Origin: Oscillatoriaceae cyanobacterium M33_DOE_052
GTDB taxonomy: Bacteria > Cyanobacteriota > Cyanobacteriia > Cyanobacteriales > Laspinemataceae
DNA length: 64,000 nucleotides
NCBI GenBank assembly: GCA_015296065.1
Contig: DVDU01000071.1
Coordinates: forward strand, 1 to 64,000
Reading direction: 5' to 3'
This document shows positions 1 to 8,800 of the stretch, piece by piece. The notes beneath the pieces were generated by a model. That model was not told the DNA's origin, did no database searches, and worked only from the letters and a program-made list of their open reading frames with translations. The translations under genes were made by a program, and so were the position numbers. Each line of letters starts with the position of its first letter. Position 1 is the first letter of the stretch.

Positions 1-115
1 CCCCAGTCCCCCCGTCTCCCCGTCTCCCCGTCTCCCCGTCTCCCCGTCTCCCCGTCTCCCTTGCTCCCCTGCTCCCTTGCTCCCCTGCTCCCTTGCTGGC
101 AAGCTGGCAAGCTGG
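1..115. repeat. CCCCGTCTC / CCCTTGCTC tandem tract inside a DUF4347 gene
   Basis: Near-perfect 8-9 bp units (CCCCGTCT, then CTCCCTTGC/CTCCCCTGC). The same family occurs around 3289-3400, 6110-6150, 28238-28303, 38493-38635 and 59998-60130. Here it lies inside an open reading frame on the minus strand. Confidence 0.85.
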
Positions 116-260
116 TGAGGTATTTGGTGATTTGCTCAATGCCGTTGCGGTTCTGGTCGAGGATGAGGAGTTGGACTTCTGGTTGGATACCGACGGCGAG
201 CTGTTGGTAGTCTTCTACTTGGGGGTCGATGACTAGGAGTTGGGTGGTCTGGGGGTTCAT
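1..260 (-). CDS. DUF4347-domain protein, 5' end only (runs off window)
   Basis: Only the first 86 codons lie in the window; the gene continues past position 1. The N-terminus (LLVIDPQVEDYQQLAVGIQP, then GIEQITKYL) matches the start of the DUF4347 domain in the giant protein at 5878 (IVIIDAKISNYQMLAASVEP, GIEQITTIL). This domain usually sits at the N-terminus of very large secreted cyanobacterial RTX or cadherin-like proteins, so a large exoprotein is likely (inference). From about position 115 down to 1 the frame reads through a GGGGAGAC/GGGGAGCA repeat tract, giving Gly/Arg/Glu-rich low-complexity sequence. The giant paralogue carries a similar tract at the same point of the domain. The ATG at 260-258 is the only convincing start. 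Confidence 0.7.
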   Translation of the reverse strand, partial: MNPQTTQLLVIDPQVEDYQQLAVGIQPEVQLLILDQNRNGIEQITKYLTSLPACQQGSRGAREQGSKGDGETGRRGDGETGRRGDW

Positions 261-692
261 GGTTTGGAATTAGGGGTAAATGGGGATAAATTGACAATTG
301 ATAATTGATAATTGTTAATTGTTAATTATTAATTGTTCTCGGTTCGAGCAACCTGAGCTATGGCTCGTGAGGGGCTCGATTGTAGATGTGACCAAGATGC
401 TTGACAATTTGACCCGATTGTGATATTATCCTGCTGGTGTATTTTATAGCTTTAGATTAAATCTGATTTTAGGCTAACTTTATCTTTTGGTTGCCGAATT
501 GTCAAGATGTGGGGCGCGATTTTCTGGGAAAGTTTTGTGAGGGGTTTTTAAGGTTTTGGGGGGATGAGGAGATGGGGCGCGGGAGGGCAGATATCCTGTA
601 GTAGGATAGCTAACCAGTGGTAGGGGCAACCACCCTGCTGCTGGTTGATCAGGGAGAAATTTCTCCGATCGCCCCGGTTCTGATTGGATTTT
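261..692. other. Non-coding gap with AT-rich octamer repeats
   Basis: No credible gene is visible. At about 291-336 there is a tandem run of (T)TGATAATTG/TTAATTG-type octamers, the same family as at 2333-2373 and 4137-4196. The rest is unremarkable sequence between a partial gene on the left and the 3' end of the TPR gene at 693. Confidence 0.6.
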
Positions 693-2186
693 TTAACTGT
701 GGTTCTGTCCCACCCGGAGTTTTTGGAGAAAGTCTTGGGCTCTTTGATAGTTGGCGGTATCGTTGCGCTGTTGGAATATTTCGGCGGCTTTTTCGGTGTC
801 GCCGATCGCTCCGGTGTAGTCTCCGAGTTGGACGCGGGCAATACCTCGGTTGCCGTAGGCTTCGGCAAATTCTGGGTCGAGGCGGATGGCTGCGCTGAAG
901 TCGTCGATCGCATCTTCGAGATTAGATTGAGTCGCCCAGGCTAACCCCCGATTATAATAACTTTGGGCATCTGTGGGGTTGATTTCTATGGCACGGTTAA
1001 AATCTGCTAAAGCACTGGTTGTGTCACCCATGTTATAGTGAGTAACTCCCCGGTTGTTGTAGGCTTCGGTGTAATTTTGATTTAAAGAAATCGCCACCGT
1101 AAAATCTGCTAAGGCATTGTCTAAATTACCTAACTGAGAGTAGAGAAGTCCCCGATTATAGTAAGCTAAGGCATATTGAGGGTTAATGTCTATGGCTTTG
1201 GTGTAATCGGCTAAGGCTCTGTCGGGGAAACCTTTATTGGCATTAGCAACGCCCCGATTGTAGTATGGCTCTGGTGCTTGGGGGTTGATTTCTATGGCTG
1301 TGGTGTAATCGGCGATCGCTCCATCTAAATCCCCTTTTCTGGCCTTAGCAACTCCTCGATTGTAGTAAGCACGGTCTAAGTTTGGCTGTAGTTCTATGGC
1401 TTTCGTATAATCGGCAATTGCTAAATCGGTGTTGCCCAGCTTGTAGCGCACGTTGGCTCGGTTATAATATGCTAAAGAATTAGCTTGGTTCATTTCAATA
1501 GCTTGATTATAGTCGGCCAATGCTTGCTCCAGTAAACCGGCTTTATAGTGGAGATTGCCACGGTTGAGATAAGCATCACCATATTCGGGATTAAGTGCAA
1601 TTGCTTTATCATAATCCCCTAGCGCCCCCTCGGCATCGCCTTTTTTTGTGCGTGCTACGCCTCGATTGTAGTAAAATTGAGCATCATTCCCATTTAAATA
1701 AATCGCCCTGTCATAATCAGAAAGTGCCCTCTCTGTATTGCCAAGACTGTAATCGGCATTGCCTCGATTATAATAGGCTTCTGCATCCTGGGGATTCAGT
1801 TCTATGGCTTTGGTATAATCCGCCACGGCTCCATCCAAATCCCCCAAGAGCGATCGGGCAATCCCCCGGTTGCGATAGGCATCGCCATAATTCCCATTCA
1901 GGCGAATTGCTTCGCTGAATGCAGCCACCGCTCCCTGATAGTCTTTCGCCGCGAGGCGGCTTTCCCCCTCTCGGTTTAAATCCTCCGCAGTGGCTAGTAA
2001 GGACGGATCGCCATTTACTCCTACGATACTTTCCCCTGGTAAGGGGGTTTTATCGTTAGCAATGTCAGGTTTTGTCCCCGCGATGAAGTGGCTCCCTGGT
2101 ACTGCCCTAGCAGGGAAATGCACCATCATTATTAGAGAAGCCACTGGCAGTAATCGATAAATTTTCGGCCAAAATGTAGAGTTCAT
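693..2186 (-). CDS. Secreted TPR-repeat protein
   Basis: The 497-residue protein has an N-terminal signal-peptide-like segment (basic start, hydrophobic LLPVASLIMMVHF, then ARA) followed, from about residue 70 to 480, by roughly twelve tandem 34-residue TPR units of the form AYYNRG..K.. GD..GALADYTKAIELNP. This is a scaffold for protein-protein interaction, probably periplasmic or thylakoid-lumenal (inference). The repeats are very alike, suggesting recent internal duplication. No enzymatic domain is visible. The next gene downstream of it on this strand is the partial DUF4347 gene, about 430 bp away, so co-transcription is not indicated. The specific partner is unknown. Confidence 0.85.
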   Translation of the reverse strand: MNSTFWPKIYRLLPVASLIMMVHFPARAVPGSHFIAGTKPDIANDKTPLPGESIVGVNGDPSLLATAEDLNREGESRLAAKDYQGAVAAFSEAIRLNGNYGDAYRNRGIARSLLGDLDGAVADYTKAIELNPQDAEAYYNRGNADYSLGNTERALSDYDRAIYLNGNDAQFYYNRGVARTKKGDAEGALGDYDKAIALNPEYGDAYLNRGNLHYKAGLLEQALADYNQAIEMNQANSLAYYNRANVRYKLGNTDLAIADYTKAIELQPNLDRAYYNRGVAKARKGDLDGAIADYTTAIEINPQAPEPYYNRGVANANKGFPDRALADYTKAIDINPQYALAYYNRGLLYSQLGNLDNALADFTVAISLNQNYTEAYNNRGVTHYNMGDTTSALADFNRAIEINPTDAQSYYNRGLAWATQSNLEDAIDDFSAAIRLDPEFAEAYGNRGIARVQLGDYTGAIGDTEKAAEIFQQRNDTANYQRAQDFLQKLRVGQNHS

Positions 2187-2249
2187 TATTGGATATATTT
2201 TTGCTCAATTTAGGGTTATAATTGGAATCTGAAATCAATCGATAAATAA

Positions 2250-2373
2250 GCTCTCACCCCCATCCCTCACCCCCATCCCCTCTCCCAGGTGGGGAGAGGG
2301 GAGAAGAAAGGGAGGGGTGGATACTTTTTTAATCAATTATCAATTATCAATTATCAATTATCAATTATCAATT
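2250..2373. repeat. CCTCTCCCAGG/GGGGAGAGGGG palindrome plus CAATTATCAATT octamers
   Basis: Positions 2255-2312 hold the C-rich element CTCACCCCCATCCC followed by a CCCCTCTCCCAGGTGGGGAGAGGGG palindrome. This is the same family that is translated within the CHAT gene (about 48500-48545) and gvpC (about 56695-56745). Positions 2333-2373 hold five tandem copies of an ATCAATT-type octamer. The block separates two minus-strand genes. Confidence 0.8.
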
Positions 2374-3241
2374 AAGGAGCCATTTTTGCTGCTTTTGCCT
2401 GGGTACTATCACTGTAGCGCCGATATAGTTCGGTACGGTTTTGGGCAGTTTTGTACTCTGGATGGCTGGGGGGAACTGCTCCCATGAGATTTGATGCCTG
2501 GTCCCACAGAGCCGCGATCGCCAGCCAGTCCGATCGAGTTTTCGCCTCTTTGCCCGCCGCTGCCGCCTGTTCCGCCATTCGCACCGCCTGGGCAAACGAG
2601 TCACTCGACCCCACCACCGGGGATAAAGTTTCAGCCTCCGTGGGGGACTCTGGTTTTAAAGTTTGCTGCTGTCGATAGTAATATGTCCCCCCACCCACAA
2701 TTAGCAGCATCACCCCTGCACCCCAGAGGAAACCATGCCAGAGGCGATCGGGTTGTCGCCGTTGATGAGAAAACGAAGGTGCTGGCAGCGGCAAACCCCG
2801 GTCCCCTTGACGGCGGCGAATTTTCCAATCTTCCAGCAGCCGTTTAATAATATTGGGTCTCGCCAGCTTAATTTGCCCGGACCACAGCAATTGCCCCTCC
2901 GGGTCCCGATTGATTTCCTCGAGCCACAGCAGTTGCTGTTCCCGGACAATGCGGCTATTAATCCTCACCCGCCGGATATTTTGCGGTGAGATAGATTCGA
3001 GAATCTGACGCACCAGGTCGATCGTCGTTTCCCGCTCCAGCAGCTCCGGCGTTGCTGCCTCACATAGGATTTGCAACACCCCATCCGCCAAAACCGCACG
3101 GGTTCTCACCCCATAATCTGCCAGTTTGTCATTCAGGACCTGAATAATCGCCGCCACACTGCCCAGGCGTGCTTGAGTGGCGATATCGTCCATCGGATGT
3201 ACCATCGGTTGGTTCAGGAATTGATTAGGAGTCAAGGCCAA
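2372..3241 (-). CDS. Single-pass membrane protein of a three-member family in this window
   Basis: 289 residues. The N-terminal 90 or so residues (QARLGSVAAIIQVLNDKL...) resemble the N-termini of the proteins at 18378 and 19413 (KQGDAEAIAALINRSL, RQGDPKAIAAVINHII). A basic stretch is followed by one transmembrane helix near residues 165-185 (FLWGAGVMLLIVGGGTYYY). The C-terminal region (FAQAVRMAEQAAAAGKEA..DWLAIAALWDQA) matches the C-terminus of the 19413 protein (LIQAVRKANQAWEQTQQAESADDWQQIATLW). Orientation is probably cytoplasmic N-terminus with an extracytoplasmic helical C-terminus (inference). The function is not recognised. Confidence 0.75.
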   Translation of the reverse strand: MALTPNQFLNQPMVHPMDDIATQARLGSVAAIIQVLNDKLADYGVRTRAVLADGVLQILCEAATPELLERETTIDLVRQILESISPQNIRRVRINSRIVREQQLLWLEEINRDPEGQLLWSGQIKLARPNIIKRLLEDWKIRRRQGDRGLPLPAPSFSHQRRQPDRLWHGFLWGAGVMLLIVGGGTYYYRQQQTLKPESPTEAETLSPVVGSSDSFAQAVRMAEQAAAAGKEAKTRSDWLAIAALWDQASNLMGAVPPSHPEYKTAQNRTELYRRYSDSTQAKAAKMAP

Positions 3242-3581
3242 TTTACTACTAATTTATATTTAGACATAAGGTTATCAGTTTTTTCCATCTCCCAGTCTCC
3301 GTCTCCGGGTCCCCCCATCCCCCCGTCTCCCAGTCTCCCCGTCTCCCAGTCTCCCCTGCTCCCCGTCCCTCCGTCTCCCCATCCCCCCATCTCCCCCGCT
3401 CCCCTACGGAATTACCCCAGAATTTTGCCCCCAACCAGGAGCGGTAAATGCCAGATATGGGGTTAAAATGTTAACTTAGCGCGCCTCTTGGCGCGATATT
3501 AACTTGGCGCGCCTAGGGCGCGACGAGTCAATGCTCGCCCACAGACAAATAAATATTTAAGCAATAACCGGAAATCGACTT
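3242..3581. repeat. leuD upstream region with CCCCGTCTCC tract and GGCGCG repeats
   Basis: Positions 3289-3400 are a C/T-rich tandem tract of the same family as 1-115. Positions 3478-3526 contain two GC-rich palindromic units (GCGCGCCTCTTGGCGCG and TTGGCGCGCCTAGGGCGCG). No open frame is credible. Any leuD promoter must lie in the last 100 bp or so. Confidence 0.7.
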
Positions 3582-4127
3582 ATGGGTAAAACTATTCGTG
3601 GCGCCATCTTTGTAGTAGATGACAACATCGACACCGACCAAATCATCCCAGCGGAGTACCTCACCCTAGTTCCCTCCAAGCCGGACGAGTACGAAAAGCT
3701 GGGTAGCTATGCGATGGCCGGATTGCCAGACCGATACGGCAAGTTTATCCCGGAGGGGGAAATGAAAACCCCCTACCCAATTATTGTAGCCGGAGAAAAT
3801 TTTGGCTGCGGCTCCTCCCGCGAACACGCACCCATAGCCTTGGGGGCCGCCGGAGTCCAAGCCGTCATCGCCCAATCTTATGCCCGCATCTTCTTCCGCA
3901 ACTGCTCCGCCACCGGCGAGCTGTATCCTATAGAGTCAGTAGAGCGCCTCTGTGCCCAGTTCAAAACTGGTCAGGAAGTGACGATCGACCTCGAAACCAA
4001 TCAACTGATTAATCATAGTCTTGGCCATACCTACGACCTCAACCCCCTGGGTGAAGTCGGCCCAGTCATCGATGCTGGCGGCATTTTCGCCTATGCTCGC
4101 CAAACTGGCATGATTGCCGCTCGGTAG
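3582..4127 (+). CDS. leuD: 3-isopropylmalate dehydratase small subunit
   Basis: 181 residues. This small subunit pairs with LeuC to isomerise 2- to 3-isopropylmalate in leucine biosynthesis, in the cytoplasm. Diagnostic features are the N-terminal NIDTDQIIPAEYL segment and the swivelling-domain motif AGENFGCGSSREHAP, followed by YARIFFRN. The short length is that of the stand-alone small-subunit type found in cyanobacteria. No leuC is in the window, so the two subunits are not encoded together here. The ribosome-binding site (CGGAAA, about 10 nt upstream of the ATG) is weak. The gene is complete and looks functional. Confidence 0.93.
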   Translation: MGKTIRGAIFVVDDNIDTDQIIPAEYLTLVPSKPDEYEKLGSYAMAGLPDRYGKFIPEGEMKTPYPIIVAGENFGCGSSREHAPIALGAAGVQAVIAQSYARIFFRNCSATGELYPIESVERLCAQFKTGQEVTIDLETNQLINHSLGHTYDLNPLGEVGPVIDAGGIFAYARQTGMIAAR

Positions 4128-4132
4128 TAGAG

Positions 4133-4200
4133 GACTAATTGACAATTGACAATTGACAATTGACAATTATCAATTATCAATTATCAATTATCAATTAGTC
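4133..4200. repeat. Tandem octamer array (TTGACAA / TTATCAA units)
   Basis: About eight consecutive 7-8 bp units read TTGACAATTGACAATT and then ATCAATTATCAATT. They begin directly after the leuD stop and end before the short C-rich tract at 4200-4228. This is the same family as at 291-336 and 2333-2373. Confidence 0.9.
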
Positions 4201-4276
4201 CCCCTCCCCACCATCACCCCGTCTCCCCTACGTTATAAAATTGTCGGTTAGTTACTGTTTACATCCAACTATTCCT

Positions 4277-4621
4277 ATGCTGCTAAAATCCACAACCCGT
4301 CACATCCATATATTTGCCGGTGAAGTCAAAGATAATGAAATCCTCCCGAGCGATCGGGTGTTAACCCTGGATGTGGATCCAGATAACGAGCTGAACTGGA
4401 ACGATGAAGCGTTGCAAAAACTCTACCGGAAGTTTGACGAGCTGGTGGCTTCTTACAGCGGTGAGCCATTGATTGAATATAACCTCCGGCGGATTGGTTC
4501 TGACCTAGAGCATTTTGTCCGCTCTATGCTCCAGCAAGGACAAATCAGTTACAACCTCAACAGCCGCGTTGCTAATTACAGCATGGGTCTGCCCCAAGTG
4601 GCGATGGAATCGAGTAAATAG
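4277..4621 (+). CDS. ndhM: NAD(P)H-quinone oxidoreductase subunit M
   Basis: 114 residues from the ATG at 4277. An upstream in-frame ATG at 4241 would add 12 residues that lack family resemblance. NdhM is a peripheral subunit, specific to oxygenic phototrophs, of the thylakoid NDH-1 complex used in cyclic electron flow, respiration and CO2 uptake. The sequence is typical throughout: MLLKSTTRHIHIFAGEV at the start, LTLDVDPDNELNWND, YRKFDELV, YNLRRIGSDLEHFVRSML, and NYSMGLPQVA near the end. The length is normal. It follows leuD by about 150 bp across a repeat array, so co-transcription is uncertain. Confidence 0.95.
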   Translation: MLLKSTTRHIHIFAGEVKDNEILPSDRVLTLDVDPDNELNWNDEALQKLYRKFDELVASYSGEPLIEYNLRRIGSDLEHFVRSMLQQGQISYNLNSRVANYSMGLPQVAMESSK

Positions 4622-5877
4622 TTGTTTTGTCGGGGCAATTGATCAATTGCCCCCTGGGTTGGGTGGGCATCACCCCCATTTTTTTCTCACTTTTGTATGA
4701 TAGCAAGGCAGAAAATATCGGTTTTTATGTGATAAAAAATTGGCATTTAGTTGAGAGGTTGGGCGATTTATTCCTTGCTGCAGGATATTGTAAGAGAGGG
4801 AGCGGTATAAAAACGGCTGAAAATTAGGTATAATAATATTATTTTTGTGAGAAAATTTTTTGTGGCTTGTGTAAGTGCGATCGAGATCACGGGGATGCAG
4901 GAGAGCGATCGTACCCCTCACCCACCCAAATCCCCTTATAATGATTAGTAGTCCTTAATAGTTACGACTAAGTGATTAAATTTACTAAAATTGCCAATTG
5001 GCCATCTTATGCTATGCTAATTTAGAAGCAAAATATCAAGATTGCAGCCGCAAATGCAGCTCATATGGGAAATGCTGGATTTAGGGTGTGAGATTTAGCC
5101 ATTTCCCAGCTTAAATTAACCAATTTGCCTCAATTGCAGCAGGATATAGATAGCTAGTATGTTAATCATTACTTGCCCTAGACATCAGTAAGATTACTCT
5201 GGGCAGAATCCTAGAAGCGGTAGTACGGGTAATGCTTCTCAACGGTGCATCAAATTCAGCCATACCCAAATATCATCTTTACTGCCACCCTGATTCAGAG
5301 CAGGACAAAAGTCATATACCATCTCTCAAGTGGTAGAATTGGTCAGGCACAGTGCCAATATAGCCCGTCTAAATCAATGGTCAAATTTATGTATGGACAA
5401 TCACCCGTGGTTGCCCCGTTCCGGCTTATCTAAATAATTTAGACTAGCTATATAGCAGCAAACGCCCTGATGCTGAATCATCTCAAGTCCGGACTACAAT
5501 CATAAATCCCGTAGGGGCTGCCCGTACAAATGCTGGCATTGTTGAACCGGACTTGGTATCAGGAAGCCACCCCAGCACTCCCATATTCAGCTCAGAGAGC
5601 CACAACTCATCTGCTGCTGGAGACCTGATATCATCAGACTTGCAGAAACTCGCATCTACAGTATTTAAGCTACCAAAAATCCCAACCCATCAGGTGTAAA
5701 TTTTTTATCCGGAATACCTGTTCAAAGTTACGTATATTCCTGGAACAAAAGGATGCCAAACAACATCCTGTAACCAATCATACATATCACCCAGCCGCAT
5801 CTCAAATGCTGCAGTGATTTTTCTTGTTCAAACCGCGTAATTTATAGGAAAATCTACCCCATAACGGGTGTGTCACC
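4622..5877. other. 1.25-kb non-coding region upstream of the giant exoprotein gene
   Basis: No reading frame longer than about 66 codons is open, and none looks like protein. A dispersed-repeat-like element lies at about 5480-5563: inverted CAAGTCCGG and CCGGACTTG flank CCCGTAGGGGCTGCCCGTAC. A related element is at 22102-22214. The rest may hold the promoter and a long leader for the gene at 5878; no promoter can be assigned with confidence. Confidence 0.5.
5480..5563. repeat. CAAGTCCGG ... CCGGACTTG inverted-repeat element
   Basis: The left arm TCTCAAGTCCGG (5481-5492) and right arm CCGGACTTGGTATCAGG (5548-5563) share 9 perfectly paired bases around an interior of about 55 nt. The element at 22102-22214 has the same arm core (ATATCAAGTCCG), so this looks like a dispersed, possibly MITE-like repeat. 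The mobile nature is inferred. Confidence 0.6.
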
Positions 5878-8800
5878 ATGAGCAATCAATCAGGATCTAA
5901 ATCTAATTTGCTTTGGGCAGTAAATAAAGCCGTCAACAACACCACTATCCAGCGGCAAATCGTCATCATCGACGCCAAAATCAGCAACTATCAAATGCTG
6001 GCTGCTAGTGTCGAACCAGGCACAGAAGTAGTAATTCTTCATCCTGCAGAAGACGGTATCGAGCAAATCACCACCATTCTCGCCAGTGGGACAATTCAGG
6101 AATTATCCCTCCCCCCATCTCCCCGTCTCCCCGTCTCCCCGTCGGGGAGTTGGGGGGATTCTGCCACCGCCCCCCTGACCAAGGAGCCCGAAAAAGCCCC
6201 CCTGACCAAGGAGCCCAAAAAAGCCCCCCTTACCAAGGGGGGTTGGGGGGATTCTGCCACCGCCCCCCTGACCAAGGGGGGTTGGGGGGATTATTCCGTC
6301 CACATCATCTCCCACGGCGAACCTGGGAGCCTGCAACTAGGTAATACCACCCTCAACAGCCAAAACCTCAGCCAATACACCCGCCAACTGTACCAGTGGC
6401 GAAAAGCACTAGGAAATAGTGGCAACCTCATCCTCTACGGATGCTCCGTAGCCGCTGGAAGCCAGGGACTATCATTTATCCAGCAACTCCACCGCATTCT
6501 AGGTAGCGGTATCGCCGCCGCCACCACCCCCGTAGGTAACGCCGCATTAGGAGGCAGTTGGAACCTACAACAAATCTTTCTACCATCTCTGGAAGCCCCC
6601 CTTACCAAGGGGGGTTGGGGGGATGTCCATCTCCCCTTCAGCCCAGAAGTGCTAGAGGCATATCCAGGACTGTTTCCTGCCACCTTTCCGATTACAGAAA
6701 GTTTTAAAAACAACACTACTACAGACCCTAATTGGATTCTGAATGGCATCGACTCTAACGCCAATACAGGAGGTGGCATTGCCCGCCTCACCGGTAATGG
6801 CACTATTGACCCCGTTGGGGATGGATGGCTGCGTTTAACATCCCCAGAAACTCCACCTAGTAACGCTGCTGATACTGGCTACGCCATCTATAATGAATCC
6901 TTCAGCTCCACGAATGGTATTGTTATCAACTTCGATTATGCCAGTTATGGCAAAACCACTACTAATGGGGGGGATGGATTTAGCTTTTTCCTGTTCGATG
7001 GTAGTGTTGCCACTCCTACTATTGGCACCCCTCCCGGTGGCCTAGGCTATGCCAACAAAGTAGCCACAGCTATTGTCTCCGGAGCCAGCGCTGGTTTGAG
7101 CAGTGGTTACGTTGGCATTGGTTTTGATGCCTTTGGCAGTTTTACCAGGCAGGATATTGGCACTAACACCAGCGACCCCAACGAATGGAATCCGGTAAGT
7201 CCAGGGACACCCAATGTTAATAATCCCCCAGCAACCGCAAAAAATACAGTGGCCTTGCGGGGTAACGCCGGGGCCGGCTATCCCTTATTAGAAAAGCGTC
7301 AAGTCAACACAGTTTCTGCTGGTGCTACAATTGATGGCGTGACTCGCGCCAATCCCAGAGAAGTCCAAATTACCATTATTAACGACTTCATCAAAGTCGA
7401 AATGGATTTTGGCACTGGCTATCAAGAAATATTTACTCACAATAATCTTTTTACTAATAATGGTAATCCACCAGCACAATACAAACTGGGGTTTAGTGCC
7501 GCAACGGGGGGAGCGAATAACTATCACGAAATCCGTAACCTAGAAGTACAATTACCCGTTGACTTAAGCATTACTAAAGATGACGGTCTGACCAGTGTTG
7601 ATCCGGGCGACCCCATCACCTACACCATCACTGTCAGCAACAACGACTTTAACATTGTCAACGGGGCTCAGATTGCTGATGCTTTTACTGGCATCAGTGG
7701 GATTAACTGGACAGCCACTTATGGTGGAGGTGCTACTGGACCTGCCAGCGGCACGGGCACCTTTAACCCTACGGTCAACCTGCCCGAAAACGCTACTATC
7801 ACCTTCACCGTCACTGGGACTGTGACTGGCACTACCGCTCTCAACAGTGCCGCCACCATCACCCTCCCCGCCACTGGGGAAAGAGATGTTAATGAAGCGG
7901 ATAATACGGCCACAGACCCCACCAACGTCGCTCCAATTTTCACCAGTACGGCCACAGCCACTGGCGCTCAAGGAGTTGCTTACAGCTACAGCATAACCAC
8001 GGCTGACCCCAACCATCCCACCCGCACCATTACTGGCATTACTTTGCCTGCATGGCTGGTTATCGTTGACAACGGCAATGGTACTGCCGAGCTAACCGGT
8101 ACGCCTGGGGCTGGTAACGTGGGTCCGCAGAATGTGGTATTGCGGGTAAATGATGGCATCGCCACTAATGACCAATCATTTACCATTTTCATCAACGGTA
8201 ATGCCCCCACCCTGACTGGGGATGGCACTTTGCCCCCCATCAATGAAGACACCACCAACCCCCCAGGAAATACCATCACCAACTTGTTTGGGGGTTTGTT
8301 CACTGACCCCGACATGGGCGACAGTTTTAATGGTGTCGCTGTGGTGGGGAATACTGCTAACGCCACTACCGAGGGAAGCTGGCAATATTCCACGGATGGC
8401 ACCACCTGGTTAAATATTGGCACGGTGACAGATGGGACTACCGCTTTAGCTCTGTCGGTGGCAACTCAACTGCGGTTTCTCCCAGTCGCTGACTACAACG
8501 GCACGCCTCCTGGTTTAGGGGTGCGGGCTCTAGATAGCGGTTATACCGCCGGTTTCACCGATGGGGCAACTCGCGTCAACGTGAATACTACTACTAATGG
8601 TGGTAGTAGCTCCATTTCTGGCACTATCCGCAATCTCAACACCACGGTTAACCCAGTCAATGATGCGCCGGTGCTGGATAACAGTGCTTCCATGAGCTTG
8701 ACTGCCATTGATGAAGATGTGGCTGATGCTAGCAATACTGGTACTACCGTAGCAGACATCATCACTTCCGCCGGTGGAGACAGGATTACCGATGTGGATG

